From Styela clava (lineage: Eukaryota > Chordata > Ascidiacea > Stolidobranchia > Styelidae), in contig NC_135250.1 of NCBI RefSeq assembly GCF_964204865.1, positions 24,047,395 to 24,111,394 of the forward strand: a stretch of DNA of 64,000 nt, read 5' to 3'. Below, one piece after another: positions 22,101-51,769 of the stretch (position 1 is the stretch's first letter; every line of letters starts with the position of its first letter). The notes below the pieces were generated by a model that saw only the letters and a program-made list of their open reading frames with translations, made no database searches and was not told where the DNA came from. A program made the position numbers and the translations under genes.

Positions 22101-24547
22101 TGTTTTCAATTTTCTAAAGCTATTGACTCATATTCACACCACTAACTTTTATTATCAAACTCAATTTCGAAATATTCATATCCCAAAAATCAATAATTTT
22201 CATTTGAAGTTTAAAATTCAATATTTCTCGACTGTAGAAATGGCCAAACCGTGTTGAGACGTCAACGTTAATACGAATACTTTATCTTTAATTAGCGGAA
22301 AATCACCGTATCATTGCGGATCATAAGATGTATAATTTATACCTTTGCTGTTTCATACGAACGTAGATTATAGGTATTAAAGCCAGGTCTTGCTTATTAT
22401 GTATTTATGTTACATTGTATGAATTTTTGGAATATTTGTTACAATTTGATTTGATTGTATTTCGGCCATTATTTGCAATTTGTTTCAATTATAAACAAAG
22501 AGTGTTTGTTTATATTGGAATACACTTATATCAAAACTATTAGTCAATCTTATGTTTTCTGTCCAAATACCATAATTTAAGGAAATTATTACAACATAGT
22601 TTTTATCGAAAACTTTTTGATGAAAAGTCAAGTGATAATTATACAAAATCACATACCATGCAAGAGATATAGGAACGAAAAAAATTTTTTTTTTGTGCTT
22701 CCCATATAAATGCGACTGAATCTGAAAAACTGTTCACTATATATTCTGAAATTATACGTAATTCAATTTCGACCTTCGGTACTCCCGAAGTATGTGAACC
22801 AAGATGACGGACACCGAAACGTAATATGTATACCAGGTTAGGGTGAGACCATAACATTATTACAATTTTTCATATTTTAGTTCTATTACGAGTTCGACGA
22901 CTAGCCAAGTGACTATTGTAGTATTTGTATCTGAGATTATGGCCTAATCCTAACCTGGTGCACATACTACATTCCGCTGTCCGCCATCTTGGTTCACATA
23001 CTTCGGGAGCACCTTCAATCTAATTCAATATTCTGCATTAATATAATCTTACTCTCTACAGCTTCGAATCATCGTAAACCAAGTATTGAGCATATATTCA
23101 GAAGAATTCGCCAAAACAAATTTGTCAAGCTGGGATCTGTTTGCTGTCAGGATGGCGTCTATCAATCCCATCATCGATCCATGGGTAAGTAAGTCAGTTT
23201 TTGTATGAATGAAACGTGCTGTTTGCAGGTCAAAAAGTTATTTTCTATAAGGACATAACCTTTTGCACGCTTGTGGAAAAAAGAAAACAATTGGAGGTCA
23301 AAGTTTAATATTTACTTTTCCATTATATTCTAAAACACCAAACAATGCCAGCCGATTAGATCTTTATTGTTTATAGTAAACAAAAAATTTGGAAAACGCC
23401 AGCCATCAATACTTTAGTTTTGTTAGTCATGGATTTTATCGCTTGAATAAATGCCCCTTTATCTTCTTAAGCAATGGACAAAACCCATAGACGCTCTTTG
23501 TTAACTGGTATTATTCTGTGCAAACAACATAAGCACATTCACATTCTGTATTCAGTTGGTGGCTTACTTGTTTTTTCAACATCTTGCCTAAAGTGTTTAT
23601 ATGTTGTTTCAATGAGAAGCTTCAAAATTTTTCTACTTCACTGTTTATCGAACTTGCAACTTTTCCAATATGTGCCTAAAACGTCCCTCGGTTTTTCCGG
23701 TGAACCTGTCTTATACACATATTGGAGGGAATAAATATTTCGTCACAAAATAATGAAACTGCGATAAAGTAAAGCCCTGAAATTGACTGTTTGAATGTAA
23801 ACCAAGCAACAATTAAAATAAAAAAAGAACTCTCATGTGCCACCATGTGTCATTACTGATCTATTCAATCTGAAACAGAAGTTTGTGTTTTTAGGTTTAC
23901 ATTCTGTGTCGTCGTTCCATTCTGACGAAAAGTTTCCGAATTTTAAAACTACTGTTTTTGTGTCGATGTGATAAAGGAGAATTTCAAGAAATTTGTTTGA
24001 GCAGCAGAGAATTTAGGAGGTAAAAATACAAAATACATTACAGTTATGTCGTCTACTTTGTTATGTTAAAAGGGAGTTGTAAGGTAAATCTTCTGCGTGC
24101 GAATTCCAAAACGCAATGCTCTTTTAGTTTAGCAAAAAAAAAAGGTTCAGTTCAGTGGAACAAACTGACAGCAATAAACATCTTTGTTAGATATGTAGCA
24201 AATATTATTACCACTCTGTTTCCTTTGCTTTTCCAATACATCTCTCTTGCCAACAACAAATATTATTATACAGAAGGCGAAGTACAATGAGTCAAAGGTC
24301 CGTTACGTCTGGTGTTGCACGGATGGCAAGTGTGACTAACACAAATGGAAGAAAGTCATCCCCAAATGCAACTCAAGCAAAGTATCACTCGACTTACAAA
24401 GAGTCTGTACCACTGTCTAACCGCGAGGACGAAAAGATATGCGCCACAAGTGGCGATAAAGCACTGTGGGGGAATTGTACAGACAAATCTGAAGCTGACG
24501 CAATTTTAAAGAAGTCAGAAATGAACAAACAAATGCCTATACCATGA
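13101..24547 (+). CDS. Prostaglandin E2 receptor, EP4-like GPCR, ten exons
   Basis: Seven-transmembrane receptor for a prostanoid at the plasma membrane. Coding exons: 13101-13154, 13450-13704, 14362-14466, 16979-17116, 17508-17669, 20119-20216, 20648-20786, 23062-23184, 23895-24019, 24274-24547; all phases join to 490 residues, close to human EP4 length. The N terminus has glycosylation sites at N4, N46, N50 and N71. TM1 is about 74-94, TM2 107-128, TM3 150-172. C148 and C226 can form the usual disulphide; C226 lies in the second-loop motif QFPGSWCFLDW, a prostanoid hallmark. TM7 holds R347 in AVRMASINPIIDPW, the arginine that pairs with the ligand carboxylate in this family. The DRY position reads E172-R-F. 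EP4-type features also appear around TM2 (FYTLV) and TM6-7 (VNQ). The intron after TM6 (residue 317) fits the conserved prostanoid-receptor site. EP2/EP4 receptors couple to Gs; coupling here is inferred. The start has a fair context (gccaacATGG). Confidence 0.9.
14962..15000. repeat. Perfect 11-bp inverted repeat in receptor intron 3
   Basis: GGACAAAATAT (14962-14972) and ATATTTTGTCC (14990-15000) are exact complements around a 17-base loop. It may be part of a decayed element; nothing ties it to a function. Confidence 0.4.
16340..16475 (+). repeat. Fragment of dispersed repeat family A
   Basis: The right end reads gcgtgtccatatatttgagcattgctctattctcatac, the same terminal block as the other family A copies. 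Only this end is clear. Lies in receptor intron 3. Confidence 0.4.
18309..18801. mobile_element. hAT-like MITE, 493 bp, with 8-bp target duplication
   Basis: Flanked by CTTTACGA at 18301-18308 and 18802-18809. The left end reads CAGGGGTCGGGAAAC and the right end GCCGATCCCTG, so the termini are inverted repeats (CAGGGRTCGG). Just inside lie cgggcc-rich runs (18738-18785). The CAGGGGTCGGCAAAC type of end with ggcccgcgg runs is well known from hAT/Charlie-type elements in animal genomes. It sits in receptor intron 5. A minus-strand open frame of 104 codons crosses its left end and looks incidental. Confidence 0.8.
21331..21547. mobile_element. MITE family C, copy 1
   Basis: Starts ggcgctccagaagtg, continues through ttttgttcgcctattt, gtataaagggactt and a block shared with MITE B (gtaatagattcaaaataagg...cctggtac), ending ctacgggagt. 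Lies in receptor intron 7. Confidence 0.6.
22779..23013. mobile_element. Palindromic MITE family B, copy 2
   Basis: Left end ggtactcccgaagtatgtgaacc, right end ggttcacatacttcgggagcacc, near-perfect inverted repeats of more than 20 bases. The next segment gacggacaccgaaacgtaatatgt also has its mirror. Ends 48 bases before receptor exon 8. Confidence 0.75.
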
Positions 24548-24883
24548 TATGGTTCTTCGTTGTTACTGTATTATATTTACTTTCAATTTCATATTCTCTT
24601 TACCTTTGTTTTGTTTGATAGATTGTTGTATTTATAGTGTTGTATAACAACCTGGCATCTTATCAAGGTGAACTAGCATATTTTTCAATTATTCTCGAAT
24701 AGGTATTCATGAAGTTGTACCCGGTATTATAAACAGCCAATTTTCACGTCAATAACTATATTTTAAAACTTTTATGCTTTATATCTTGTTCTAGGGCCCA
24801 CGGGGTTCGCGGTATTTTAAATTTTTTTTTTCAATATCCGACAATATTGGTATATCAGTTCAAAAATACGATTTTATCAAAAT

Positions 24884-24889
24884 AATAAA
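24884..24889 (+). terminator. Candidate poly(A) signal of the receptor gene
   Basis: AATAAA about 340 bases after the TGA stop; the first canonical hexamer I find downstream. Confidence 0.35.
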
Positions 24890-25409
24890 CACTATCGGTA
24901 AATTATACTAATGATATTTCAGCCAGAATTTCAGTAATTTTTATTTTTAAAACTGATTTATAAATTTATAGAAATTCATATACAAACAGTATTTATATTT
25001 TCTTTAGTGTTCTAAGTTTTGTGACATGATATGTGGAAGCTGTAGATGTAGTTCTAAAAGTGTTACAATTTTTTGTGTTTATATTCAATATTCAACATTT
25101 CATTTATCTGTACTACTGTAGTTTTACTATAAATAGAGATGAAAATTGGTGCAAACTTTAGTTAAACTTATGATTTTATTGAATAATAAAATGAAAAAAG
25201 TACAGTAGTATTGTTGAAATACTAAAAATAATATTGAAGTAAAGTGATACAAAACAAACAAAATAAAACGAGGGAAAGAAAAAAAGTGAATCAAAAAAAA
25301 TGGTAGGGTTGAAGAAAAGCAGATGGTGAGAGTAATCAAAATAATACTAAAAATTATATACATATTCACATAAAAAGTAATGCGACAAAAGCAATACCAT
25401 AACTTTTTC

Positions 25410-25623
25410 GGCGCTCCGGAAGTGTTTGGGAGGTAATATGGAGGAAACTAATTTTGTTCGCCTATTTTACATCAAGTTGTGTAAAGGGACTGAAAGTTAT
25501 GGGTGGGAAGTATATTCAATTGGCTAACACAGACAGTTCACGAACTCGTAATAGAACCAAAATAAGGAAAATCGGAATAAAATTATGGCCTGACCTTAAC
25601 CTGGTACACACACTACAGGAGTA
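25410..25623. mobile_element. MITE family C, copy 2
   Basis: Starts ggcgctccggaagtg and ends cacactacaggagta. Matches copy 1 along its length, including the core cacgaactcgtaatagaacc. Confidence 0.6.
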
Positions 25624-26544
25624 ACTCTTTTTCTGCTAAAATGTTTAGATTGTAGATAAATCTTTGGCTAATTATTGTCAATGGGCAGATTCAGTTGGTT
25701 CACGAGAAACAAACTCTTGGGTAACATGCTGTTTGAAATGTCAATAAAATACAGTCCAAATACTCATATGTGTTTATCAAAGTAAATATTGTATAGTAAT
25801 AAGAATCATATAAATATAGTGAGATATCAGCATATCGGTGGGTTCATTTAAATTCCAAACATTTTTTTCAATTAATATGGATATCATACTATCACAGAAA
25901 ATTTGTAAATGAATATGCAAGCATTCCTATTAGAATTTTATGACCTTCAATAGACTTAATATGTATCGTCATATACAAAATACAATACAAAATTGTTTTT
26001 CCAAGTTTATAAGACCCAAAATGGTATACTTATTTTTAACACGGGTAGATAGTACATAATAATTTTTATTAAATCTAATTTTATCACGCTTTTGAGGTAT
26101 CAAGTTTAAATGTTTTTCACAATGTTTATCTGAAAAATATCATGTGATATTTGATTTAAACTTCGTAACCGAACCGAGGAAATATCACTTTAGGGACAGG
26201 AGTGGGAGGAGGAGAAGTAGGGAGGGTGAGGTGTGAGAAATACTAAAAATGGGTTCGTTGTTTTACGTTTTGTTTGAAACAGAATACTTATGCTTATAAA
26301 AGCGATAATAAACAGTGATTGTAGTACCGAAAGAGTTGTAAACAAAAGAAAATTCTGAAGATAACGAGCAGGAACATAAACACAGCTTAAGGTTGAAGAA
26401 AACAATTCAAACCTCAGAAATTTCTTATATCATTTGCCTAGATCTTCTGAGCAAGGATAAAAGTCATTGCAAACTTATAATATTTTGCAACTGTTAAACG
26501 TCTATTCCGAGGAACTCATGACTCATTGAACTTTGGCAAATTGG

Positions 26545-44091
<17,547 letters not shown>

Positions 44092-47000
44092 AATAGATAA
44101 TCGTTGACTATATCACTAGAATGACTTGTGAAAGCAAAGAATAGTTTATTTCTGCGCTAGGAACAAGATATTCATTGTAAATTATTTTATACCACAACAA
44201 GAGTTTATCAGGTCTTGTATCTCGTACAGAGGCACCTTAGAAAGAAATCTCAAGTTCATTGACCAATGTAACGACCTTGAAGCAACGACCAATAGCTTTA
44301 CATCAATCATTTCTTATATTAAAATATACTGGCAATGCAAGTGTGATATTCAGAGCGTTCTAAATATACAGTGAAAAATTGCTGTTTCATTGAAACGTCT
44401 GGCTTCCTCCACGATTTGGCGCCTCGTCTTGAAGTAAAAATAGGAAAGATAAGACCTTACAACATGCATTACGATATATCAGCTAAATAGTCCGCAAAAC
44501 TTGGTAACATTTCTGATTATTTACCATGTCCACGCGAGAAATACCCTAAATGATTGTCGACACTGGTTATTGCGGACGGCTTTCACATGTCGCGAATATT
44601 TGATATTACGCAGAGCTAGTATCACAATTATGTCTGTTCTAAAGTACAGTACTAAACCATACTATAACTATACTATCAGATTCTGCTATTCTAAATCCTT
44701 CTGCTAAACTTAAACACTGCCTGAATTATTCCACGAATGCAACTGTCTACAAATGAAATCAACTATGAAATAGATTGAAGTCACTAAAAATATTCCCTCG
44801 CCATTTCAGTCTGCCAAGATTTATTTTGAACATATGTAGCACTAAACAACGTGTCGGCCTTTCACGCTGTTCGCTATTTAAACCAGGAAATCCTCGCTAA
44901 ACACTGATTTAAAGACCTTTTCATGTCTGTTGAACGAACAGGAACCTTTTTCTCTTTCTTATTTGATCGCCAGACATTAATATTCATTATTTCGGACAAT
45001 GGGAATCGGAAGTGCATGACTGATGCCATCGATCACGCGTGGCGTCTTATTCGAAGGCACGCGTGACCCATTACCATGCCTGGGCGATACTTAGAGACCA
45101 ATATGACCATATATGAGAAATTCCTTCGCTCCTTTATACATATATGAAGAGCATTCAACAATTACAGAAAGAGGCAACACATGGTGAGTGAGATGGAATA
45201 TAATAATACGAGAGAATAAATATGGATGAGTGAGAGAAAACATTCGCAAATCAGCTGTGAAAAGTGGAAAACATATTGTCAATAGGCGCACAATATAAAA
45301 TAAAGAAACATAAAACAACATTCGCACGCCCGACGTCTGGCGCGACGTGACGTAGTTACGTAAAGTGAGAAACATCGTGCGTAAGGTTCAATAAACTGTC
45401 AGAGTAAACATGCCCGAATGTAGTTTTGCAGTTTAAATAGCTGAATTAATCCAATTTGAGCGTTATACGTCAAACTGACACAATTATCGATGGGCTAGGC
45501 TTGTCCGTAATATCGAAATAGCACAGTTAACTCGTGGTGCAGCAGTTGGAAAATCATATTCCACCATACCACACTTCTAAACGATCATTTATTGGAATCA
45601 TCTGAGAAGTGAACGTAAGACTCCTCTTTTCCGCAGGACACCCAGTTACGGGTAGGCCTACTTCCGTTTGAGATGTACACGGTCATTCCCATAACGAACC
45701 TGGACAGGATGGCCTGTCTCGACGGCTTTGAAATAAATACATAATTATAAAATATGTTCATTCCTCAAGTTTAATTACATTAATAGCAAATGAGTGATTG
45801 TCTCATTAATTATCGGACATTTTCTGTCGTAGTGGGAGACCACTTTTAGAATGTCCTAATCATTCGAGTGATACATGAAACCTCATTCTTCGAATTAATA
45901 ATGAAAACGTGAAGAAATGAAATTTGTAAGAACGAAAAGTCGAAATTCAAGTCTGTTGGGAATTCGGACACGGTGTTTCGAAATCCAAAAATCGAACAGA
46001 TCAAGAATATCCCTGTTACAACGTACTATCACGGCCTAGCCTTGGCCTTCAATAATGTGACTATCTATACGTTTGGCTAAGCTTGGCAATATTTTTAAGC
46101 AATGTTTTGTGTTGTGTCATTATTGCACTTTCCATTGAACATTTTGAATGAAAATTGCAAATTTCAAATATAATTACACAAAAAATTGAGAAAAATTAGA
46201 TTGTTTGTACAAACAATATATCCGTATTAAAATAAATTAAAATAACAAAACTAAATTTTTATTCTACAAGTAAAGGATTTGTGATTTTTTGCATTTCAAA
46301 ATTGTTTTGAGTTGAATATTCATCTTGTCGACGATAGATTAAAGCTTTTCTCGCGTCCTATGGGAGTTGGTAAATTGAAAAGCACCGAAGTGGTCTGGTA
46401 GGTCGTGATCTGTAGCGGGAATACTATTTTGACAAATACAAGAATTTCTTTCAAGGAAAAATCAATTGTGATTTCTCGAGGGTATACAAAATGCTGATTT
46501 TTTATGTTCGGACACAAAGCGAAAATTTTTAAAGAAACATCAGATTCACGTGCCTCTAATTGTCAAAATTGCTTCATTATTTGGACGCCGGTATTAATCT
46601 CTTGAGCGAACGCGTGGGCAGAGAATCAAAGTCGATTAAATTTACAAAACCGCAGAATGCACCCTCAGACACAGCCTTCAGCAATTTCACCATATTTAAA
46701 TTTTTCTCTGGGCTATAATGTATAGTTGTCAACTTCATTTAAAATGCACGCAATGAATATTTTCCGATACATAAAGCATATCAAAATGTGTTAAACAGCT
46801 GCGACATGTTTTAATTTTCAATTCGGACATTAGTTAGATGTATATAACAAGTCAAATTGAAATCAACCATTTTTGAATTAGTTACATTGAGCAATTTAAT
46901 AATCAAACGCATGCCAAGCGATTAAACATTTATAGTCTGTTACTGGCAAATTCGTGGTGACTGTTCAGTCGTTTAGTGTATTGTGGACAATTGTCAACAA

Positions 47001-48380
47001 CCGAACTTTACAAACGAATCTATGATCCATATAGACCACATTTGGTTCAGAAACAAAAAGTATTATGTTATTTACACCTGTACAGTATAACTTAAATTCT
47101 ATTGAAATAGATACAACAAACAGGTGAACCAGAGCAAATTCTAATTTTTGACATCATAGTTGCCCTGGTTTAGAAATAATCATAATCATCACCGGGATTA
47201 GATTCTCGTGTAACCGAATCGTGCGTGCATCCCTTTCCGGATATAACAATTCAAAGCAAAATGTCTGATTAGTAATTACATTGACGACGTTTATTCCACA
47301 CCTGCTTCAGGGATATCAAGTTGAACTGTGTCAATACTGTACGCAAAAACTGTAAATTTAAATGTAAATTTCACGTAAAATTACAGACATCAAAATAATG
47401 AGATTGAGTTGAATAATTGAAAATGTTTGCTTCTGCTAATATACAATATATTATATCAGACTCTGATAGTGGCAATTCATAAATGTGTTTCATAAATTTA
47501 TAGTTAGATATAACGATTAATGATTGTTCTGACATAATGCTTATAATATTATTATAAAAATATAAGTTTAAATGTGGTAAATTTTGTTTTTGAGCAGTTT
47601 GTAATTGCGTACAAATCAAGTCTGAAAATTCAGAATACAAGGGACTCCAATAATTCAAGTTATATTTTACCTAGCATTGGTTTCCTAATTGCTGGTGCAA
47701 CAGTTTGATTTCATTATTCAACAAATTATTCAAAAGGAATATTTTCTGAATATATTTAATCTTAATATCCCTCACACAAAAAGGTTTTCTTATCAGCCTA
47801 CTTCCCGCCATGTAATTGTCTCAGGCGCGTATTGTTGTTTACTAATCCCCAAAATGGAAGTCCTGGTCTCTTTGTTTTCCGTCGCTATATTAGTCTTATC
47901 TTTGCGTGCCTTCCGCAAATAATTCAAAGCCGATCTAGATTAAGTAAATCGGGGAGAGGATGTTGATTAAAACAGCTGAGATAGGAAGCTACCTATGGTG
48001 AAATTGTAAGTGAGTTAATTAACCAGAATATTGATACCATGGAGCATATGAAGAATCGTATGTTGCTGGATTATTTTGACGTTGGATATTATGAATCTTA
48101 ACTTAGACATTGAAACATAATTTATTTTAAAGGATAAGTCAATTTAATCCTATGCTCATAGATTTATATATTTTTATTCTCGCGAATGAATGTAATTTTC
48201 GACATGAAAAAACTAAATAGCAATGCTTGAATACATGGACACGAAGGTTCCATTGGTACCACAAGTAGACCTTAGCTGAAAAAAGATTGGCGGACAAAAG
48301 TGACGGAATGAAACCATCCTATTTTTTAATAAAGTATTCCAATGCATTAAATGAAAGCAGCACAATGTTGGGTGCCATAT
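44092..48380. other. ZSWIM upstream region and spacer to the tandem array
   Basis: About 4.3 kb with no gene I can support. The part next to the ZSWIM start presumably holds its promoter and 5' leader; it is slightly richer in CpG (for example around 45030-45060 and 45325-45360) than the surroundings. The minus-strand open frame 47371-47658 (95 codons, AT-rich, no motif, no signal peptide) is not convincing. Confidence 0.4.
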
Positions 48381-49533
48381 TGGGTTTCATAATAATACTT
48401 ATCTAGTGATTTTTTCCATCTTTAAGTATTAACAATTTTATATCCGTTGCCCATTAGTTGAAATGATACATTTGTTTCAACAACAACAACAAAAATTTAG
48501 CAAAACATTTCACATGTTCACATCGTGTGCAACAAGGTTTTTCTGCAGTTGTCCTTTTGTTTTTGTGCCCATTTGGTGTAAAACAAATCCGTTGTACATT
48601 TTACCGCTTAGCGGTTTTACCCTATTTTTATCTCAATGTACGTTGTATTTAGACGCACATTAATCCATAAAATATGGTTATTCCAACCTAGTCAAATTTG
48701 ACCGACAAAACTTAATTCGATTCTGCCACACCAGTCAGAACTTATATATATATGATATAACACACCGTATTAAATATCCAAAATAAAAAAATAAAAAAAA
48801 TACTGGCCTGTGCCACAAATCCCAAGCTTTACCATGTAAAATGCTTTGAATACAAATTAATTCATACCCGAATAGTCTTATGAAAATACCAATATTAATC
48901 GAAACTCTAGCTCGTTTACGAGTAAATCAAACAATTCTGAAATCCATAGATACAAACTTAACAATCTTGCCGATTATGCAAAAATCTTTGGCGCTATCTA
49001 CCGATTAGCTCAAATATTGAATTCACAACGCTTTCCGGCACGGTGCAACTTAAACTTCTCGCTGCGAAAACCTTTAGATATCTTTTTAGGAAGAAACATG
49101 CTTGCTTTGCATTGAGTTTTTAGTATATGTATCTGACGCAAAGTAGGTAATACGAACTCAAAGTTGAATAAATAAATCTGTATTTTTCATCAATAGCTGA
49201 AATTTTAAATAGTTACTAGTATAAGCCCGATAACAAACTCTTCATGCACCGGCCGCAGCCAGCGGGCCTTTATTTGCCGACTCTTGAATTCGATTATTCT
49301 TTAATGGAGTGACAATAAGCAGATAACAAACCTAATAAATGATGAAATCGGGGAAATAATTTCAAGCGCACCAAACGACTCATAGACTGCACCACAAAAT
49401 TTTGACTATGTATATAATCATCCTCATCATCAACTCTATTCTGTCCAAAATTGTTATTTTTAGCCAAGTCGTTTCAGCCAGTTTCATATCTAACTGATGT
49501 CTAGCTCATGACATAAACCAGTATTCAGTATTT

Positions 49534-49707
49534 GGCGCTTCTGAAGTTTGTGTGTACCAATATGGAGTTAACTAATTTTGTTCGCCTACTTTACATCAAG
49601 TTGTGTGAGGGGACTGAAACAATCTCGAACTCGTACTAGAACTGAAATAGGGAAAATCGGGATAAAGTTATATGACCCAACCTTAACATGGTACACACAC
49701 TAAGGAG
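49534..49707. mobile_element. MITE family C, copy 3 (in unit 1)
   Basis: Starts ggcgcttctgaagt, shares ttttgttcgcctactttacatc with the other copies and ends acacactaaggag. It has lost about 30 bases of the middle (after gggactgaaac) relative to copy 4. Confidence 0.65.
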
Positions 49708-50100
49708 AATACACATTATTTCACATGGCAACTATTCAAATAAACCCATAAGAATTATTTGAACTCTGCTGAAAATGTATGTATTCAATCAATTCGTAAT
49801 TTTAACAATGTTATTTTAAATTTTCAGACTGAAAAAGACAACGGGCACATTTACAAAGCATTTCATACATAAAACACAGTAAGTACGCTGAATTATCCGG
49901 TATCATCAACCTACGCGAAAAATGTTGTTAATTATTATAAAATACATAAACTTCGTACTCCCAATCGAACGTAAAAATGGTTTACTTTTTGGAAACTTGG
50001 AACACAAAATATAAGATTATTATTAGAAGTCCTGATATAGTTTTGAAAAGTGGAAATAATCAACTATTAAAATGAAGTTTCATATTTTAACAGTGAGGCA

Positions 50101-50106
50101 TTTATT
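50101..50106 (-). terminator. Candidate poly(A) signal of peptide gene 1
   Basis: AATAAA on the minus strand, about 135 bases after the stop codon. A matching hexamer occurs at 54053-54058 in unit 2; the same place in unit 3 reads AGTAAA. Confidence 0.4.
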
Positions 50107-50240
50107 ATACAAAATCAGTGATTAAATTTTTACTGAATGAAAAGGCTATTTCAGAGCTTCATGAAATATATTTAGTCTGTTCTATGTTAGAAAAATAATA
50201 AATTCAGAACTGAATAGATATTTTAAGAAGACATGTTGCT

Positions 50241-50913
50241 TCATTCGAACCAATCAGTCTCTTTGTTGTTATCAATGATATCGTCGTTCTCCGGATATCC
50301 TGCCGAAATATATGAAAAGGTTTTGTTTACCTATTGCATTTACTCAAAACTTTTATTTATGTATTGAAATTTATTAATAATAGTAGAATTCGTAACACAC
50401 ATGTGTATTGGTAAGATATTCCATATGTCCTTTTCATAACACAAAAAAGCCGCAATAATCATATTTTAATATGTTCATTATCTTACCTAGTAACGGGAGA
50501 AACGTTTTCGGCCATCTTCTGGATCTTCGAAATGTAGTGTGCTTCTCAATTTTTCCGGGTATCTGATCACCACAACTATGAACAGTAATAAAATTTTACA
50601 TTTTAGTATTAATTTAATTCTAATCAATAGTGCTTATAATCGATTTCGATAATTATATAAACAAAAAAATGGAATATTATTATAAAATATTGAGATGCTT
50701 CCCTTTTAATAATTTCAATACCGAAATAAGTAATTGGTATCCTAATTCGAAACGTCTGGTTCCAAACGACCATGTGTAGAGACGTCTGGAAGTCTCGATT
50801 CTAAATACGAAATTTGTAACAAAATTTGATAAAAGGAAAACTCACTCTGCCCTTGTTCCTGTGCATCCAATCACCAGAATTACAAATAGACATGCAACAA
50901 TTTTCAAGTTCAT
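50241..50913 (-). CDS. Small secreted peptide precursor, array member 1 (71 aa)
   Basis: Family not recognised. Exons 50913-50846, 50575-50487, 50299-50241, with clean GT..AG introns and phases that join (68+89+59 = 72 codons). Residues 1-22 are a signal peptide (MNLKIVACLFVILVIGCTG, cleavage likely after T-R-A). The mature part opens D-C-G-D-Q-I-P-G and continues with a basic stretch holding RRSRRWPK, then a hydrophobic FLPLL. The third exon is acidic (GYPENDDIIDNN...). There is one cysteine after the signal, so a disulphide dimer is possible. The core has a net positive charge by count, unlike members 2 and 3. Arg-Arg pairs could be cleaved by a prohormone convertase. Layout (signal, variable core, acidic tail) is like ascidian antimicrobial precursors; a peptide hormone or a recognition ligand are alternatives. 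Confidence 0.8.
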
Positions 50914-51643
50914 TTTTTGAGATTCGATTTTGTGATTAGAATTTACTAAGTAAACTGTTAAAACCAAATCAATTTGTTATATTAGAATATTTGGTTTCCA
51001 CCTGGGGTTCCACAGTACAGTACAGGGGTTCACCAAATTACCATTTGAATCCGAGAGTCTATGTTAATATAAGAATATTTATTTTTTGTTACAATTATAT
51101 ATATACTTATTACTTGCCACTATAATTTTAATCTTGCTACACAATAAAGTTATTTTTTTTTAGTATCAAGTTTTTTTTTGTTTATATATATTGTTAGTTT
51201 ATAAAATCTAGATATATACAAATATTTTCGACGATTTTTTATCAATCACAAACTCTTTAAAAAAAAATAAACTAATTCCAACTTTTAGGTCTCAATCTAG
51301 CATTTTTATGCTTTGACTAAGCATATACCAGGCCGGGTGTCTAAAAAGTCGGCTTTTTGTTCAGAACTGTCACCAAGCTCAGAGTGTCGATAACTACTGA
51401 TTTACGTCGTCTGCGATCACAATATATATATGTTTAATTTTAGAAAATGTAAAAAGAATTTAGTTCATTTTTCATGCTTAAAAAAATGCATTGAAAGAAT
51501 CGGAAGTAGGCGCTAAATTTTTCAATACTTTTGTATACAAAATACACCATTTCCACAATTCGTGTATACAGTCAAAATACTTTACCCATTTCTATGAACT
51601 AATGATTCAATAGATCTAGATCGTTGCGTTCTAAATTTCTATA

Positions 51644-51769
51644 GTGATTTTCCTACTGTTTCCTGCAAACCCAAAACAAAATGAAAGTTTGAATAAAGCT
51701 TTTGTGAAAAGGGAAATGGAAGTGGAAATTACACATTACGGGCCAAACATTCATCAGGATAACGATGCA
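51644..51769 (+). other. Conserved open segment in unit 1, + strand, coding-like
   Basis: Preceded by TATAG, it reads open for 42 codons with LFPANPKQNESLNKAF and later EVEITHYGPNIHQ. The unit 2 copy (55565-55687) reads the same frame with changes that are partly at third positions (ACA/ACT, TAC/TAT, GGG/GGA). The unit 3 copy has two stops. I do not recognise the protein. It may be an exon of another gene caught up in the duplication, now decaying. Confidence 0.35.

Larger units (their letters stand above)
24548..26544. other. Convergent intergenic region, receptor to ZSWIM
   Basis: Two genes end towards each other here. It holds the receptor 3' untranslated region, a family C MITE (25410-25623) and AT-rich sequence. 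The minus-strand open frames at 25127-25369 and 26190-26405 are low-complexity and are not supported. A minus-strand AATAAA (26070-26065) could serve the ZSWIM gene. Confidence 0.45.

Noticed and set aside
47371-47658. Minus-strand frame of 95 codons next to the tandem array
   Set aside because: Low-complexity AT-rich composition, no signal peptide, not repeated in the units.
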